Below are positions 16,385 through 24,240 of a stretch of 64,000 nucleotides of DNA, piece after piece (the stretch's first letter is position 1; each line of letters starts with the position of its first letter). A program made the position numbers and the translations under genes. The notes below the pieces were generated by a model. It did not search any database and was not told where the DNA came from. It saw nothing but the letters and a program-made list of their open reading frames with translations. The DNA is from Streptomyces lomondensis. GTDB taxonomy: Bacteria; Actinomycetota; Actinomycetes; Streptomycetales; Streptomycetaceae. The stretch is from positions 434,001-498,000 of the forward strand of contig NZ_BMWC01000005.1 in the NCBI RefSeq assembly GCF_014651035.1, read 5' to 3'.

Positions 16385-17489
16385 GGGCGTCCTCCGGCAC
16401 ATGCGGGTGGTGGCAGGCGACCGTGCCCGCGGGCGGCGGGGCGGCGCAGGTGTCGGTGGCCCGGTCGCAGCGGGCGGCGAAGGCGCAGCCGTCCGGGAGG
16501 TCGCCGAGTTCGGGCGGCATGCCGGGGACGGGGGTGAAGGCGCGGTCGGGCAGGGCCTGGAGCAGGCCGCGGCTGTAGGGGTGGCGGGGACCGGGCTCCC
16601 CGAAGAAGGCGGCGGCGTCGGCGAGTTCGACGATCCGGCCCGCGTACATGACCGCGACCCGGTCGGCGATGCGCTCGGCGGCGGCCAGGTCGTGGGTGAT
16701 CATCAGCAGCGCCCGCCCGGTGCCGTTGCCCGGCCCCGGCTCGTCGACGTGCCGCCGGAGTTCGTCGACCGTACGGTCCACCAGGTCGCGGTCCAGTCCG
16801 GTCGTGGGTTCGTCGGCGAGCAGCAAGGGCGCGCCGCCGACCAGCGCGAGGGCGGTGGCGGCGCGCTGGGCGAGGCCGCCGGACAGCTCGTGCGGGTGGC
16901 GGTCGAGGTGGCTCGCGGGGAACGCGGCCCGTTCGGCGGCGGCCTCGGCGGCGGCGCGCAGGGCGGCCCGTCCCCGGGTCGCGGTCAGCGCGGCGACCGT
17001 CTCCTCCAGTTGGGAGCGGACGGTGCGCACAGGCGTGAGGTGGGCGGCCGGGCTCTGCGGGACGAGGCCGATGAGCCGGCCCCGTACGGTCCGGGCGAGG
17101 GTCCGCTCGTCGGCCGCGAGCAGGTCCAGGTCGCCGAGCAGGGCCGAGCCGGCGGTCTGCGCGTTGCCGGGGAGCAGCCCGAGCAGCGCGGAGGCCAGCA
17201 CGGACTTGCCGCAGCCGCTCTCCCCGATCAGGGCCAGGCACTCCCCGGCCGCCACGTCGAACCGGGCCCCGGTGACGGCGGCGACACGGCGCCCACCGGG
17301 CATGAGAAACCGCACGGACAGACCGCGCACGGACAGCACGGGGTCCCGCCGGGGCGTACGGCCGGGTCCGGCTTCGGCGGGCCTCGCACCGGCGGCGCCC
17401 GGCCCGGGACCGCCGTCGCCCGGCGCGGGACCGCTCGCGACCGGCGCAGGGCCGGCTCCGCCCGGCCCGGAACCAACTCCGGTGCTCAC
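16377..17489 (-). CDS. nikD: Nickel/peptide-type ABC transporter ATPase (first)
   Basis: 370 residues; the GTG overlaps the permease stop (GTGA). The first 45 residues are a Gly/Pro/Ala-rich leader (GPGGAGPAPVASGPAPGDGG) unusual for this family, possibly a linker added to the start. The ATPase follows: Walker A LIGESGCGKSVLA, signature LSGGLAQR, Walker B LLLADEPTTGLD, switch MITHD. The C-terminus has the oligopeptide/dipeptide-type tail HPYSRGLLQALP and CAFAARCDRATDTC, whose cysteines in some relatives bind an iron-sulfur cluster. It drives uptake together with the second ATPase. Confidence 0.82.
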   Translation of the reverse strand: MSTGVGSGPGGAGPAPVASGPAPGDGGPGPGAAGARPAEAGPGRTPRRDPVLSVRGLSVRFLMPGGRRVAAVTGARFDVAAGECLALIGESGCGKSVLASALLGLLPGNAQTAGSALLGDLDLLAADERTLARTVRGRLIGLVPQSPAAHLTPVRTVRSQLEETVAALTATRGRAALRAAAEAAAERAAFPASHLDRHPHELSGGLAQRAATALALVGGAPLLLADEPTTGLDRDLVDRTVDELRRHVDEPGPGNGTGRALLMITHDLAAAERIADRVAVMYAGRIVELADAAAFFGEPGPRHPYSRGLLQALPDRAFTPVPGMPPELGDLPDGCAFAARCDRATDTCAAPPPAGTVACHHPHVPEDARA

Positions 17490-18385
17490 AGCATCAGCTC
17501 CGATCGGTGACGGGGATGGATCCGCTCCCGCCACGCGCCGGCGAGACCGGCGATGGCGAGGGTGGGGACGATGAGGAACAGGCCCGGGAAGAGGGTCGGC
17601 CACCACTGGCCGGCGAGCAGGGAGCCGCGGGCGGTCTGGATCAGGGTGCCGAGGCTCGCCGTGTGCGTGGGCAGCCCGAGGCCGAGGAAGGACAGCGCCG
17701 ACTCGTGCCACATGGCGTGCGGCACCATCAGCACGGCGGCGAGGGCCGCTTGGGGAAGCACGGCGGGCAGCAGATGCCGTACGGCCACCCGCCACCGGGA
17801 CGCCCCGCCGGAGACGGCCGCGTCGATGTACGGCCTGGACCGCAGGGACAGCACCTCGGCGCGCACGATCCGCGCGGTGGACAGCCAGTGGGTGAGCGCC
17901 ACGGAGATCACCACCGGCCAGACGCCGGGCCGGAACATCGCGACGATGAAGATGCCGAGCAGCAGATGCGGCACGGACGAGAACGTGTCGACCACCCGCA
18001 TCAGCGCGCGGTCGGCCCAGCCGCCCAGCGCCCCGGCCGCCGCCCCCACGGCCGTGCCGACCACGGTCGCCGTCAGCGCCGCCGCCACCCCGACGAGCAG
18101 CGAGACGCGCAGGCCGTAGACGCAGCGCAGCAGCAGGTCGCGGCCGACGTCGTCGGTGCCGAAGGGGTGTTGGAAGGACGGCGGTCGCAGCTTGGCCGCG
18201 AGGTCGACGGCCTGCTGGTCGAGCTGGACCAGCGGCGGTACGAGCAGCACGGCCAGGACGGTCGCGGCCACCAGCGCGGCGGAGGTGCGCACCCGCAGGG
18301 CGCGGGTGGAGCGGCGCTTCGGGCCGTACGACCGCCACTGGGTCGTCTCCGGGGCGGCGGCGGGCGCCGGTGCGTCACATGTCAC
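17486..18385 (-). CDS. nikC: Nickel/peptide-type ABC permease (DppC/NikC-like)
   Basis: 299 residues from GTG, overlapping the upstream permease by 11 bases. It has a Pro-rich cytosolic start, a first membrane helix (LVAATVLAVLLVPPL), then HPFGTDDVGRDLLLR, a hallmark of DppC-type permeases, and about five further helices. The EAA loop contacting the ATPases is seen in DAAVSGGASRWRVAVRHLLP. It should form the channel with the NikB-like partner in the cytoplasmic membrane. Family membership is secure; substrate (nickel versus peptide) is inferred from the promoter box. Confidence 0.85.
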   Translation of the reverse strand: MTCDAPAPAAAPETTQWRSYGPKRRSTRALRVRTSAALVAATVLAVLLVPPLVQLDQQAVDLAAKLRPPSFQHPFGTDDVGRDLLLRCVYGLRVSLLVGVAAALTATVVGTAVGAAAGALGGWADRALMRVVDTFSSVPHLLLGIFIVAMFRPGVWPVVISVALTHWLSTARIVRAEVLSLRSRPYIDAAVSGGASRWRVAVRHLLPAVLPQAALAAVLMVPHAMWHESALSFLGLGLPTHTASLGTLIQTARGSLLAGQWWPTLFPGLFLIVPTLAIAGLAGAWRERIHPRHRSELML

Positions 18386-19376
18386 TGAGCTTCACCCTCG
18401 GGTCGAACAGTCCGTAGAGCAGGTCGGCGAGCAGGTTGCCGGCGAGGACGGCGGCGGTGGCCAGCGTCGTCAGGGCGGCGAGCAGCGGGAAGTCGACGGC
18501 GGTGGCCGCCTCGACCGTGGCGGCGGCGATGCCGGGCCAGCTGAAGACGCTCTCCACCAGCAGGGCGCCGGTGATGAGTTCGGGTACGCGGGAGCCGATG
18601 AGCGTGAGAACCGGCAGCAGTCCGGAGCGCAGGGCGTGCCCGAGCAGCACCGTGCGTTCGCTCAGCCCCCGGGCCCGGGCTCCGCGTACGGGGTCCTCCG
18701 CCAGCGCGTCGCCGACGCCCTGGCGTACGTACAGGGTGAACCACGGCAGTTGGGACACCGCGAGGACACCGGCGGGCAGGGCCAGGTGGCTCGTGACCTG
18801 CCCGAAGGTGACCTGTTCGCTGCCGGTGTCGGTCAAGCCGCCCGCCGGGAGGACGTCCCACTGGAGCGCGAACAGCCAGATGGCGAGCAGCGCGATCCAG
18901 AAGACCGGGGCCGCCTCCAGGGTGTAGGCGAGGGAGGTGACGGTCCGGTCGACGGCCGAGCCGGGGCGGCGGGCGGCGAGCACGCCGAGGAGCGTGCCCA
19001 CCAGCACGGCGGCGGCGAAGGCGACCGCGCACAGCAGCGCGGACCACACGAGCCGCTCGCCGATCACCTGGGCGACCGGCTGCCGCATCACGCTGGAGTG
19101 CCCGAGGTCGCCGGTGAGCGCGGAGGTCAGCCAGTGCCACCAGCGGGCGGCGAAGGGCTGGTCCACGCCGAGGTTCTCGCGCAGCCGGTCCAGGGTCTGC
19201 TGGTCGGCGCCGAGCGCGGCGGTGCCGGCGTACGCCTTGACGGGGTCGAAGGGGGAGGCGGCGGCGATGGCGAACACGCCGAAGGTGACGACGAGCAGGA
19301 CGGGGACGGCGAACAGCGCCCGCCGCCCCGCCAGCCGTGCCATCGCTCCCCAGGGGAGTCGGGTCGGTCGGGTCAC
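18375..19376 (-). CDS. nikB: Nickel/peptide-type ABC permease (DppB/NikB-like)
   Basis: 333 residues from the GTG at 19376, which overlaps the binding-protein stop (GTGA); an internal ATG at 19343 would give a shorter form. Six membrane helices are apparent, starting with LFAVPVLLVVTFGVFAIA. A periplasmic-side loop ENLGVDQPFAARWWHWL and the EAA segment DPVRGARARGLSERTVLLGHALR match DppB/NikB proteins. It pairs with the following permease. The operon order binding protein, B, C, D, E matches nikABCDE. Confidence 0.85.
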   Translation of the reverse strand: MTRPTRLPWGAMARLAGRRALFAVPVLLVVTFGVFAIAAASPFDPVKAYAGTAALGADQQTLDRLRENLGVDQPFAARWWHWLTSALTGDLGHSSVMRQPVAQVIGERLVWSALLCAVAFAAAVLVGTLLGVLAARRPGSAVDRTVTSLAYTLEAAPVFWIALLAIWLFALQWDVLPAGGLTDTGSEQVTFGQVTSHLALPAGVLAVSQLPWFTLYVRQGVGDALAEDPVRGARARGLSERTVLLGHALRSGLLPVLTLIGSRVPELITGALLVESVFSWPGIAAATVEAATAVDFPLLAALTTLATAAVLAGNLLADLLYGLFDPRVKLSDM

Positions 19377-20962
19377 TTCTTCGGCTGCCAGTCCTCGATG
19401 TTCCACCAGGGGCCGCTGGCGAAGCCGTGCTCGTGCGGCTCCAGCTGGGTGCTCAGGCCGTCCCAGCGGTCGGCCAGCACGTAGAGGTGGTCGATGTGGG
19501 TGAGGAAGGTGTAGCCGGGGTCCTGCACCAGGGCGCGCTGGAGCTTGTCGTAGGCGGCCCGGCGCTCCGCCGGGTCCTGGCTGCGGCGGCCGGTGTCGAG
19601 GGCCCGGTCCACGGCCGGGTTGTCGTAGCGGGCCATGTTGTTGAAGCCGTCGCCGGCGAGGGAGGAGTGCAGCAGGGTGTACAGGCCGAAGTCGGGGTCG
19701 CCGGTGCTGCCGAAGCCCGCGAGGACGGCGGTGTCCTTCATGCGCGGCTCGATGACCTCCCAGGTGGCGCTCTCGGCCCGCACGTCGATGCCGGCCTTCT
19801 TGGCGTCGGAGGCGTAGGCGAGGGCGTGGTCCTGGCGGACCTTGTCGCCGGAGGGGTAGAGCAGGGTGAAGGTCGCCCGCTGTCCGTCCTTGACGCGGAT
19901 GCCGTCCTTGCCGGGCTTCCAGCCGGCCTCGTCCAGGATCCTGCGGGCCTTGCCGAGGTCCTTGGCGCGCTCGATGTCCTTGGTGAAGGCGGGGTCGTCC
20001 ACGGGCAGCGGCCCGTACGCCGGGCGGCCGGCACCGTCGAGGATCTTGTCGACCATGGCCCGGCGGTCCACGGCGGCGTCGAGGGCCTGCCGGATCGCGC
20101 GGTCGCCGGTGACCTTGTTCCCGGTGGGGAGGGTGACGGCGCGGAAGTCGTAGGAGCGGGCCTCGTAGGTGCGCTTGCCGTCGTCGTTCTTGAAGGTGGC
20201 GGCGAGGTTGGGCGGGAGGACCGCGCCGTCGAGGTCGCCGGAGCGCAGGCGGGTGGCGCGGACGTCGTCGTCGGCGATGATCGCCATGGTGAAGGTCCGC
20301 ACCTGCGGCTTGCCGCCCCAGTAGCGGGGGTTGGCCTTGAAGGTGAGCTTCTCGCCCTTGCTCCAGTTGCTCAGGACGTACGGTCCGGTGCCGACCGGCT
20401 TGGTGTTGAAGGAGCCGGTGTTGGGATCCTGCCGGCCGGCCACGTGCTCGGGGACGATGGGCAGGACCGTGCGGGCGGCGAAGGGGGCGTAGGGGTACTT
20501 GAGGGTGAAGACGACCTTGCCGTCGCCGCTCGCCCGGACCTCCTTGACGGCGTCCAGCTCGCTCTTGAAGGTGTTGTTGGTCTTCGGGTCGAGGGCGGTC
20601 CGGTACGTGTAGACGACGTCGTCGGCCGTGAGCGGCTCGCCGTCGCTGAACTCGACGCCCTCGCGCAGGGTGTAGGTGTAGGTCCGGCCGCCGTCGGTGA
20701 TCTCGGGCAGCGCGGCCGCCAGCGCGGGCTTCAGCTTCAGGTCGGCGTCATGGGCGAGCAGCCCGTCGAAGATCTTGGAGTTGCCGTCCTTGCCGTAGCC
20801 GAGCAGGGGGCTGAGGGTGTCGGGCTCGGAGGCCACTCCGATGACGACCGACCCGGCGGACGCGCCCTCGCCGGAGCCGCCGCTGCCGGGAGCGGAGCAG
20901 GCGGTGACCGCCGCGGCCAGCGCCGCCGTGACGGCGGCCCCTCGTATCCGACGGGTCGACAT
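19373..20962 (-). CDS. nikA: Solute-binding lipoprotein of a probable nickel importer
   Basis: 529 residues, ATG. A lipoprotein signal peptide ends in VTAC with Cys22 as the lipidation site, then a Gly/Ser linker. The mature part is an SBP family 5 protein: SEPDTLSPLL, YTYTLREGVEFSDGEPLTADDVVYTY and KPVGTGPYVLSNW are standard family landmarks. It would bind the ligand outside the membrane and deliver it to the NikBC channel. Family 5 includes dipeptide, oligopeptide and nickel-chelate binders; the Nur-like site upstream favours nickel. S. coelicolor has a Nur-controlled nikABCDE operon, as I recall, which fits this order. Confidence 0.82.
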   Translation of the reverse strand: MSTRRIRGAAVTAALAAAVTACSAPGSGGSGEGASAGSVVIGVASEPDTLSPLLGYGKDGNSKIFDGLLAHDADLKLKPALAAALPEITDGGRTYTYTLREGVEFSDGEPLTADDVVYTYRTALDPKTNNTFKSELDAVKEVRASGDGKVVFTLKYPYAPFAARTVLPIVPEHVAGRQDPNTGSFNTKPVGTGPYVLSNWSKGEKLTFKANPRYWGGKPQVRTFTMAIIADDDVRATRLRSGDLDGAVLPPNLAATFKNDDGKRTYEARSYDFRAVTLPTGNKVTGDRAIRQALDAAVDRRAMVDKILDGAGRPAYGPLPVDDPAFTKDIERAKDLGKARRILDEAGWKPGKDGIRVKDGQRATFTLLYPSGDKVRQDHALAYASDAKKAGIDVRAESATWEVIEPRMKDTAVLAGFGSTGDPDFGLYTLLHSSLAGDGFNNMARYDNPAVDRALDTGRRSQDPAERRAAYDKLQRALVQDPGYTFLTHIDHLYVLADRWDGLSTQLEPHEHGFASGPWWNIEDWQPKK

Positions 20963-20996
20963 GTGACCTCACACCCTTGTTGCTCTAGTCAGGTTG

Positions 20997-21013
20997 TTGC
21001 ATAGACCTCGCAA
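20997..21013. promoter_or_regulatory. Nur-like (nickel-responsive) operator
   Basis: TTGCAT-AGACC-TCGCAA fits the TTGCAA-N5-TTGCAA layout I recall for Streptomyces Nur boxes, with one mismatch in each half. It lies 34 bases upstream of the binding-protein start and would overlap the promoter of the minus-strand operon. It predicts repression when nickel is sufficient. Confidence 0.6.
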
Positions 21014-21134
21014 TTAAACAGTCAAGGAGGGTGGTCGCGCACCATCGCGGTGCGGAAGGCGCAGGTCGCGGATTCCGGCCGGACCGGCGGCACCCCGAGA
21101 TCCGGGCGGCCGCCGGTCCGTTCACCGTCGCGGC

Positions 21135-21575
21135 TCAGCTCTGGGTCAGGGTGATCTGCTGCCCCGAGGTCGCGTGGAAGCTGGGCAGCGGCAGGCCGCT
21201 GAAGGTGCGCAGCTCCATGAGGGTGGCCTCGACGTGGGCCGCGCCGGGCGCGAGCGCGCCGGGCATGGGCCGGCCCGTGTTCACCCAGCGGTGCTCCGCG
21301 CCGTCGCACACGGCCCGGGTGCCGCCGATGCCGTAGCGGGTCGTGGAGACGCCCTGGCTCACGGAGGAGCTGACGAAGACGGGGCCGCTGGAGCTCGCGC
21401 AGCGGTAGGTGCCGGAGAGGGTGACGGTGCCGTCGGCGGCGATCCGGCCGATCGCGTCGACGGTGACGGTGTCGGACGGGGCGGCGGCGGACGCGGTGGC
21501 GGGCGTCGCGCCGGCACCGGTCAGCAGGAGCAGCGCGGCACCGGCCGCCGCGCCGAGAAGGGGACGTACACGCAT
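21135..21575 (-). CDS. Secreted DUF6299-like protein
   Basis: 146 residues from an ATG after GAGGTT; an upstream in-frame start at 21614 lacks a ribosome site. A signal peptide (LLGAAAGAALLLLTGAGATPATASA) precedes a compact beta-rich domain with DTVTVDAIGRIAADGTVTL, GTYRC and VCDGAEHRWVN. Two cysteines (in YRC and VCDG) could form a disulfide. The pattern matches my memory of DUF6299, an actinobacterial exported family of unknown role. It is monocistronic, between the nikA promoter and a divergent small gene. Confidence 0.75.
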   Translation of the reverse strand: MRVRPLLGAAAGAALLLLTGAGATPATASAAAPSDTVTVDAIGRIAADGTVTLSGTYRCASSSGPVFVSSSVSQGVSTTRYGIGGTRAVCDGAEHRWVNTGRPMPGALAPGAAHVEATLMELRTFSGLPLPSFHATSGQQITLTQS

Positions 21576-21819
21576 GGGTGGAACCTCCCGAAAGGGGTGA
21601 AATGACCATCCCACTCGTACCGGCCCTCCGGGCCGCCGCCCGTGACCCTCACCCCTTCGGTGGCGAGTCCGCGCCGAGCGTCGTGGAACCGTCCGGGGAA
21701 TGTCCGGGGCGTGTCACGCTTCCCGCCGGGCCGTTCCGGGGAGTCCGGTACGGGAGGATGGTCGATCCGTACGAGTCGTTCGAACCGTTCGGACGGCCCT
21801 ACCGACGTGGAGGTGCGCC

Positions 21820-22014
21820 ATGTGTGCCCACCAGCCCCTGTGCCCCGCGACCAGCTCCCCCGCCGCGCATGTCGTCGCCGCCCACCCCGAGCAGGGCTGG
21901 AGCCTGCTGTGCGACGGGGCGGTCGTTTTCGACGACACCGGCGAACTGCTGCCGGACGGACGCGTGGTGGAGCCCCGCCGGGTGACGCCGGAGGGGCTGG
22001 CCGCCGCGGCCTGA
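21820..22014 (+). CDS. DUF5999-like small cysteine-containing protein
   Basis: 64 residues. The ATG at 21820 follows GTGGAGGTGC; the longer frame upstream is not supported. The start MCAHQPLCP and the following AHVVAAHPEQGWSLLCDG, VFDDTGELLPDGR agree with DUF5999 as I recall it, a small family widespread in Streptomyces. Three Cys and several His residues could bind a metal, but that is speculation. It converges on the RidA gene with a 15-base gap. Confidence 0.75.
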   Translation: MCAHQPLCPATSSPAAHVVAAHPEQGWSLLCDGAVVFDDTGELLPDGRVVEPRRVTPEGLAAAA

Positions 22015-22029
22015 CCCGCAAGGGCCGCT

Positions 22030-22428
22030 CTAGGGCAGCACCGCGAAGCCGTCCAGTTCCACCAGCGCCTCCGCGTCCCACAGCCGGGCCACCTGGACGA
22101 CCGCCATGGCCGGGTAGTCGCGTCCGGCCAGCTCGCGCCAGAGGCGGCCGAGGTCACGGGCGTGGGTGCGGTACGCCTCGACGTCCGTGGCGTAGACGGT
22201 GACGCGGGCGAGGTCGGACGGGGCGCCGCCGGCCGCCGCCAGGGCGGTCAGCAGGTTGGTGAGCGCCTTCTCGAACTGCTCGGGCAGGGTCTCTCCGACC
22301 ACCTTGCCGTCGGTGTCGAGGGCGGTCTGCCCCGCCAGGAACACCACGCGGGAGCCGGAGGCCACGACGGCGTGGGAGAAGCCGGCCGGCGGGGACAGGT
22401 CGGGCGGGTTGACGCGCTCGGTGGTCAC
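22030..22428 (-). CDS. RidA-family enamine/imine deaminase
   Basis: 132 residues from a GTG overlapping the acyl-CoA dehydrogenase stop (GTGA). RidA landmarks are visible: VFLAGQTALDTDGKVVGE, EQFEKALTNLLTALAAAGG, ARVTVYATDVEAYR, and a C-terminal DYPAMAVVQVARLWDAEALVELDGFAVL in which the arginine after VQVA is the usual carboxylate-binding residue. RidA proteins hydrolyse reactive enamines or imines. Coupled to an aryl-CoA catabolic operon, it may clear the imine formed when the amino group leaves a 2-aminobenzoyl-CoA-derived intermediate. Confidence 0.88.
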   Translation of the reverse strand: MTTERVNPPDLSPPAGFSHAVVASGSRVVFLAGQTALDTDGKVVGETLPEQFEKALTNLLTALAAAGGAPSDLARVTVYATDVEAYRTHARDLGRLWRELAGRDYPAMAVVQVARLWDAEALVELDGFAVLP

Positions 22429-24113
22429 CGGGCCTCCTGGTGGGCGTACAACTCCTTGGCGATGATGCCGCGTTGGACTTCGCTGGCGCCCTCGTAGATG
22501 CGTGGGGCGCGCACCTCGCGGTAGAGGTGTTCGAGCAGATGGCCGCGTTGCAGCGCCCGGGCGCCGTGCAGCTGGACGGCCGTGTCGACGACGTACTGGG
22601 CGGTCTCGGTGGCGAGCAGTTTGGCCATGGCGGCGCGCCGGGGGACGTCCGGGGCGTCCTCGTCGTAGGCCGTCGCCGCCGCGTAGACCATCAGCCGGGC
22701 CGCCTCCGTGCGCAGGGCCATCTCGGCGACCTGGTGGGAGACGGCCTGGAGGTCCCGCAGCTTGCCGCCGAAGGCGTCGCGGCGGGCGGTGTGGCCGAGG
22801 GTCGCGTCGAGGGCCGCCTGCGCCATGCCGACCGCGAAGGCGCCGACGCTGGGCCGGAACAGGTTGAGCGTGCCCATGGCCACCCGGAAACCGCGGTCCA
22901 CCTCGCCGAGCACGTCGTCGGCCGTCACCGGCACGGCGTCGAACTCCAGCGCGCCGATGGGGTGCGGGGAGAGCATGTCGAGGCCGGTGCCGGTCAGGCC
23001 CGGACGGTCGGCGGGCACGAGAAACGCCGTGACGCCCCGCGCCCCGGCACCGGGGGTGGTCCGGGCGAAGACGGTGTAGAAGTCCGCCTCCGGGGCGTTG
23101 GAGATCCAGCACTTCTCACCGCTGAGCCGCCAGCGGGCGGGGCCGTCGGGGTGGGCGGCGAGGTCGCTGGGGGCCGGTGCGCCGGGGGGTGGGGGCGCGG
23201 CACCCGGCGGGCCCCCGGCGGGAGTTCGAGCGCCCCGGGTGCCGGCGTCGGACACGACCGGGCCGGGAGCGCCGCCGGCACGGGACCCGGCACGCCGAGC
23301 ACCACCGCCGACTTCCGCCGCGCCCGGCACGTCACCGGCACGAGCCACGGCACGCCGAGCACCGCGGCTGGATTCCCCCGCGCCCGGCACCTCACCAGCA
23401 CCGACCACGGCACCACGACCACTGCCGCCGAACTCCCCCACACCCGGCACCTCACCGGCACGAGCCACGGCACGCCGAGCACCACCGCCGGCTTCCGCCG
23501 CGCCCGGCACCCCACCAGCACGAGCCACAGCACCACGACCACTGCGACCGGGCTCCCCCACGCCCGGCACCTCACCAGCACCAGCCACGGCACCACGACC
23601 GCTGTGGTCGGAGTCCTCCACGCCCCACGCGCCGTCGCCGGAGGCCACCGCCGTCGGCCTGCCGTCGGCCGACGGCGCAACGCCCGGCGCAACCCCCGGC
23701 GAACCGTCCCGCTCCGCCCGCAAGCCCAGCGCCGCCGCGTCCGAGCCCGCCCCCGGCTCGCTCAACGCGAAGGCCGCGATCGCGCTGCCGTCGGCCACCC
23801 GGGGGAGCCAGCGGGCGCGCTGGGACTCCGTGCCGTGGGCGTGGACCGGGTGGGCGCCGAGGCCCTGGAGGGCGAGGGCCGTCTCGGCCTCCGTGCAGCC
23901 GTGGGCGAGGGACTCGCGCATCAGGCACAGGTCGAGCGCGCCCGAGGTGAACAGGCGTGCGAGCAGCCCCAGTCGGCCCAGTTCGGCGACCAAGGCGCGG
24001 TTCACATGACCTGGCTCCCCCTTCTCGGCCAACGGGCGGAGCCGCTCCGCGGCCAGCGTGCGCAGCTCGGCACACCAGGCGAGTTGTGCCGGTTCGAGCG
24101 AGAATGCGGTCAT
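22425..24113 (-). CDS. Acyl-CoA dehydrogenase with a large repeat insertion
   Basis: 562 residues from an ATG after GGAGAAGGGA. The flanks form a normal dehydrogenase of about 377 residues: N-terminal helical domain, AAFALSEPGAGSDAAA in the beta domain, RLSGEKCWISNA, and a C-terminal helical domain ending in RIYEGASEVQRGIIAKEL, where the Glu of YEG is the expected catalytic base. Between the two FAD-contacting beta strands, residues 137-325 are an insert rich in Gly, Ala, Arg and Pro, with six 20-residue repeats. The insert keeps the frame and lies where related enzymes have a surface loop. The enzyme should oxidise an acyl-CoA of the neighbouring aromatic pathway. Confidence 0.88.
   Translation of the reverse strand: MTAFSLEPAQLAWCAELRTLAAERLRPLAEKGEPGHVNRALVAELGRLGLLARLFTSGALDLCLMRESLAHGCTEAETALALQGLGAHPVHAHGTESQRARWLPRVADGSAIAAFALSEPGAGSDAAALGLRAERDGSPGVAPGVAPSADGRPTAVASGDGAWGVEDSDHSGRGAVAGAGEVPGVGEPGRSGRGAVARAGGVPGAAEAGGGARRAVARAGEVPGVGEFGGSGRGAVVGAGEVPGAGESSRGARRAVARAGDVPGAAEVGGGARRAGSRAGGAPGPVVSDAGTRGARTPAGGPPGAAPPPPGAPAPSDLAAHPDGPARWRLSGEKCWISNAPEADFYTVFARTTPGAGARGVTAFLVPADRPGLTGTGLDMLSPHPIGALEFDAVPVTADDVLGEVDRGFRVAMGTLNLFRPSVGAFAVGMAQAALDATLGHTARRDAFGGKLRDLQAVSHQVAEMALRTEAARLMVYAAATAYDEDAPDVPRRAAMAKLLATETAQYVVDTAVQLHGARALQRGHLLEHLYREVRAPRIYEGASEVQRGIIAKELYAHQEAR
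23244..23603 (-). repeat. Six 60-base tandem repeats inside the acyl-CoA dehydrogenase gene
   Basis: The DNA repeats with a period of exactly 60 bases; on the plus strand GCACGCCGAGCACC or GCACCACGACCACT recurs once per unit with CCCGGCACCTCACC. The encoded 20-residue units look like GRGAVARAGEVPGVGEPGGS, alternating GRGAV and ARRAV forms. Because the period is a multiple of three, copy number can change without breaking the frame. Confidence 0.95.
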
Positions 24114-24161
24114 CGCCGGTCCCTTCTCCGCCACCCTGCTTCCAGGCCGGACCACTCCGAG

Positions 24162-24199
24162 GCTATCGCGGACCGTTGACTGTCGTCACCAACACGATA
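24162..24199. promoter_or_regulatory. Operator-like box A of the aromatic-CoA cluster
   Basis: GCTATC, nine bases, TGACTGTCGTCA, six bases, then CGATA. The same arrangement occurs at 29912-29951. The outer CTATC and GATA parts are inverted. It lies between the divergent dehydrogenase and CoA-ligase genes, so it could control both. The PaaX-family gene in the cluster is the likely binder. Confidence 0.6.
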
Positions 24200-24240
24200 C
24201 GCTCCAGGGGCGAGCCCACCACGCCAAGGGGGCGAACCGT

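Noticed and set aside
16377..18338. Very long ATPase frame extending through the permease gene
   Set aside because: The permease is encoded in another frame there; the GTG at 17489 with a GTGA overlap is the proper start.
22425..24179. Repeat-containing plus-strand frame opposite the acyl-CoA dehydrogenase
   Set aside because: It mirrors the 60-base repeats of the real gene and has no domain or ribosome site of its own.
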